Source: Burkholderiales bacterium
Lineage (GTDB): Bacteria > Pseudomonadota > Gammaproteobacteria > Burkholderiales > Usitatibacteraceae
Length of the DNA stretch: 8,933 nt
Direction: 5' to 3'
Assembly (NCBI GenBank): GCA_017880705.1
Contig: JADGRS010000108.1
Span: 1 to 8,933, forward strand
The notes under the pieces were generated by a model. The model saw only the letters and a program-made list of their open reading frames with translations. It ran no database searches and had not been told where the DNA came from. Below, one piece after another: positions 8,933-8,933 of this stretch. Within the stretch, counting starts at the first letter, position 1. Each line of letters opens with the position of its first letter. The position numbers and the translations under genes were made by a program.

Positions 8933-8933
8933 G

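Noticed and set aside
8871..8933. Plus-strand coding start at GTG 8871
   Set aside because: No ribosome binding site and no recognisable N-terminus. The minus-strand reading ends neatly next to the upstream gene and looks more protein-like, though the plus frame remains possible.

Overview
The window is compact, GC-rich, gene-dense bacterial DNA with strong G/C preference at third codon positions. The gene set and order (DUF502 membrane protein, aspS, nudB, a YbhP-like EEP protein, then argB) suggest a betaproteobacterium, probably Burkholderiales or Nitrosomonadales. That placement is inference from gene content and protein similarity remembered from these groups, not from a search.

Left part (1-4372, all +): the 3' end of a DUF502 membrane protein, an intergenic hairpin and palindrome, then a tightly packed run of four genes: aspS (aspartyl-tRNA synthetase, with residues typical of a non-discriminating enzyme), a plant-type isoaspartyl peptidase/L-asparaginase, nudB (dihydroneopterin triphosphate pyrophosphatase of folate synthesis) and a YbhP-like endonuclease/exonuclease/phosphatase-fold protein. 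Gaps are 2-3 bases or a short overlap, so the run is probably co-transcribed.

Middle (4384-5467): argB (N-acetylglutamate kinase of arginine synthesis) lies on the minus strand, tail to tail with the YbhP-like gene. A plausible sigma-70 promoter sits just upstream of it, in the divergent intergenic region.

Right part (5468-8855, +): a decayed ECF sigma / anti-sigma pair, followed by an apparently intact four-gene operon of the bufferin type. The sigma gene has an in-frame TGA where family members usually have Trp. Its 3' end is joined to the middle of a zinc-finger (zf-HC2-like) anti-sigma gene, as if a short deletion removed the junction. The operon encodes a four-cysteine Sec-exported DUF2282 precursor peptide (BufA1-type), its DUF692/MNIO modifying enzyme (BufB), a DUF2063 partner protein (BufC) and, translationally coupled by GTGA overlap, a secreted protein with two PilJ/NarX-type sensor-like repeats. 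In described bufferin operons a DoxX-type membrane protein (BufD) is often present; here the fourth place is taken by the PilJ-like protein. This is the most interesting feature of the window: a RiPP-type metal-handling operon that has lost its adjacent ECF regulator and gained an unusual periplasmic partner.

Far right (8852-8933): probably the 3' end of a convergent minus-strand gene whose product is not recognised. No tRNA, rRNA, CRISPR, insertion sequence or attachment site was seen.
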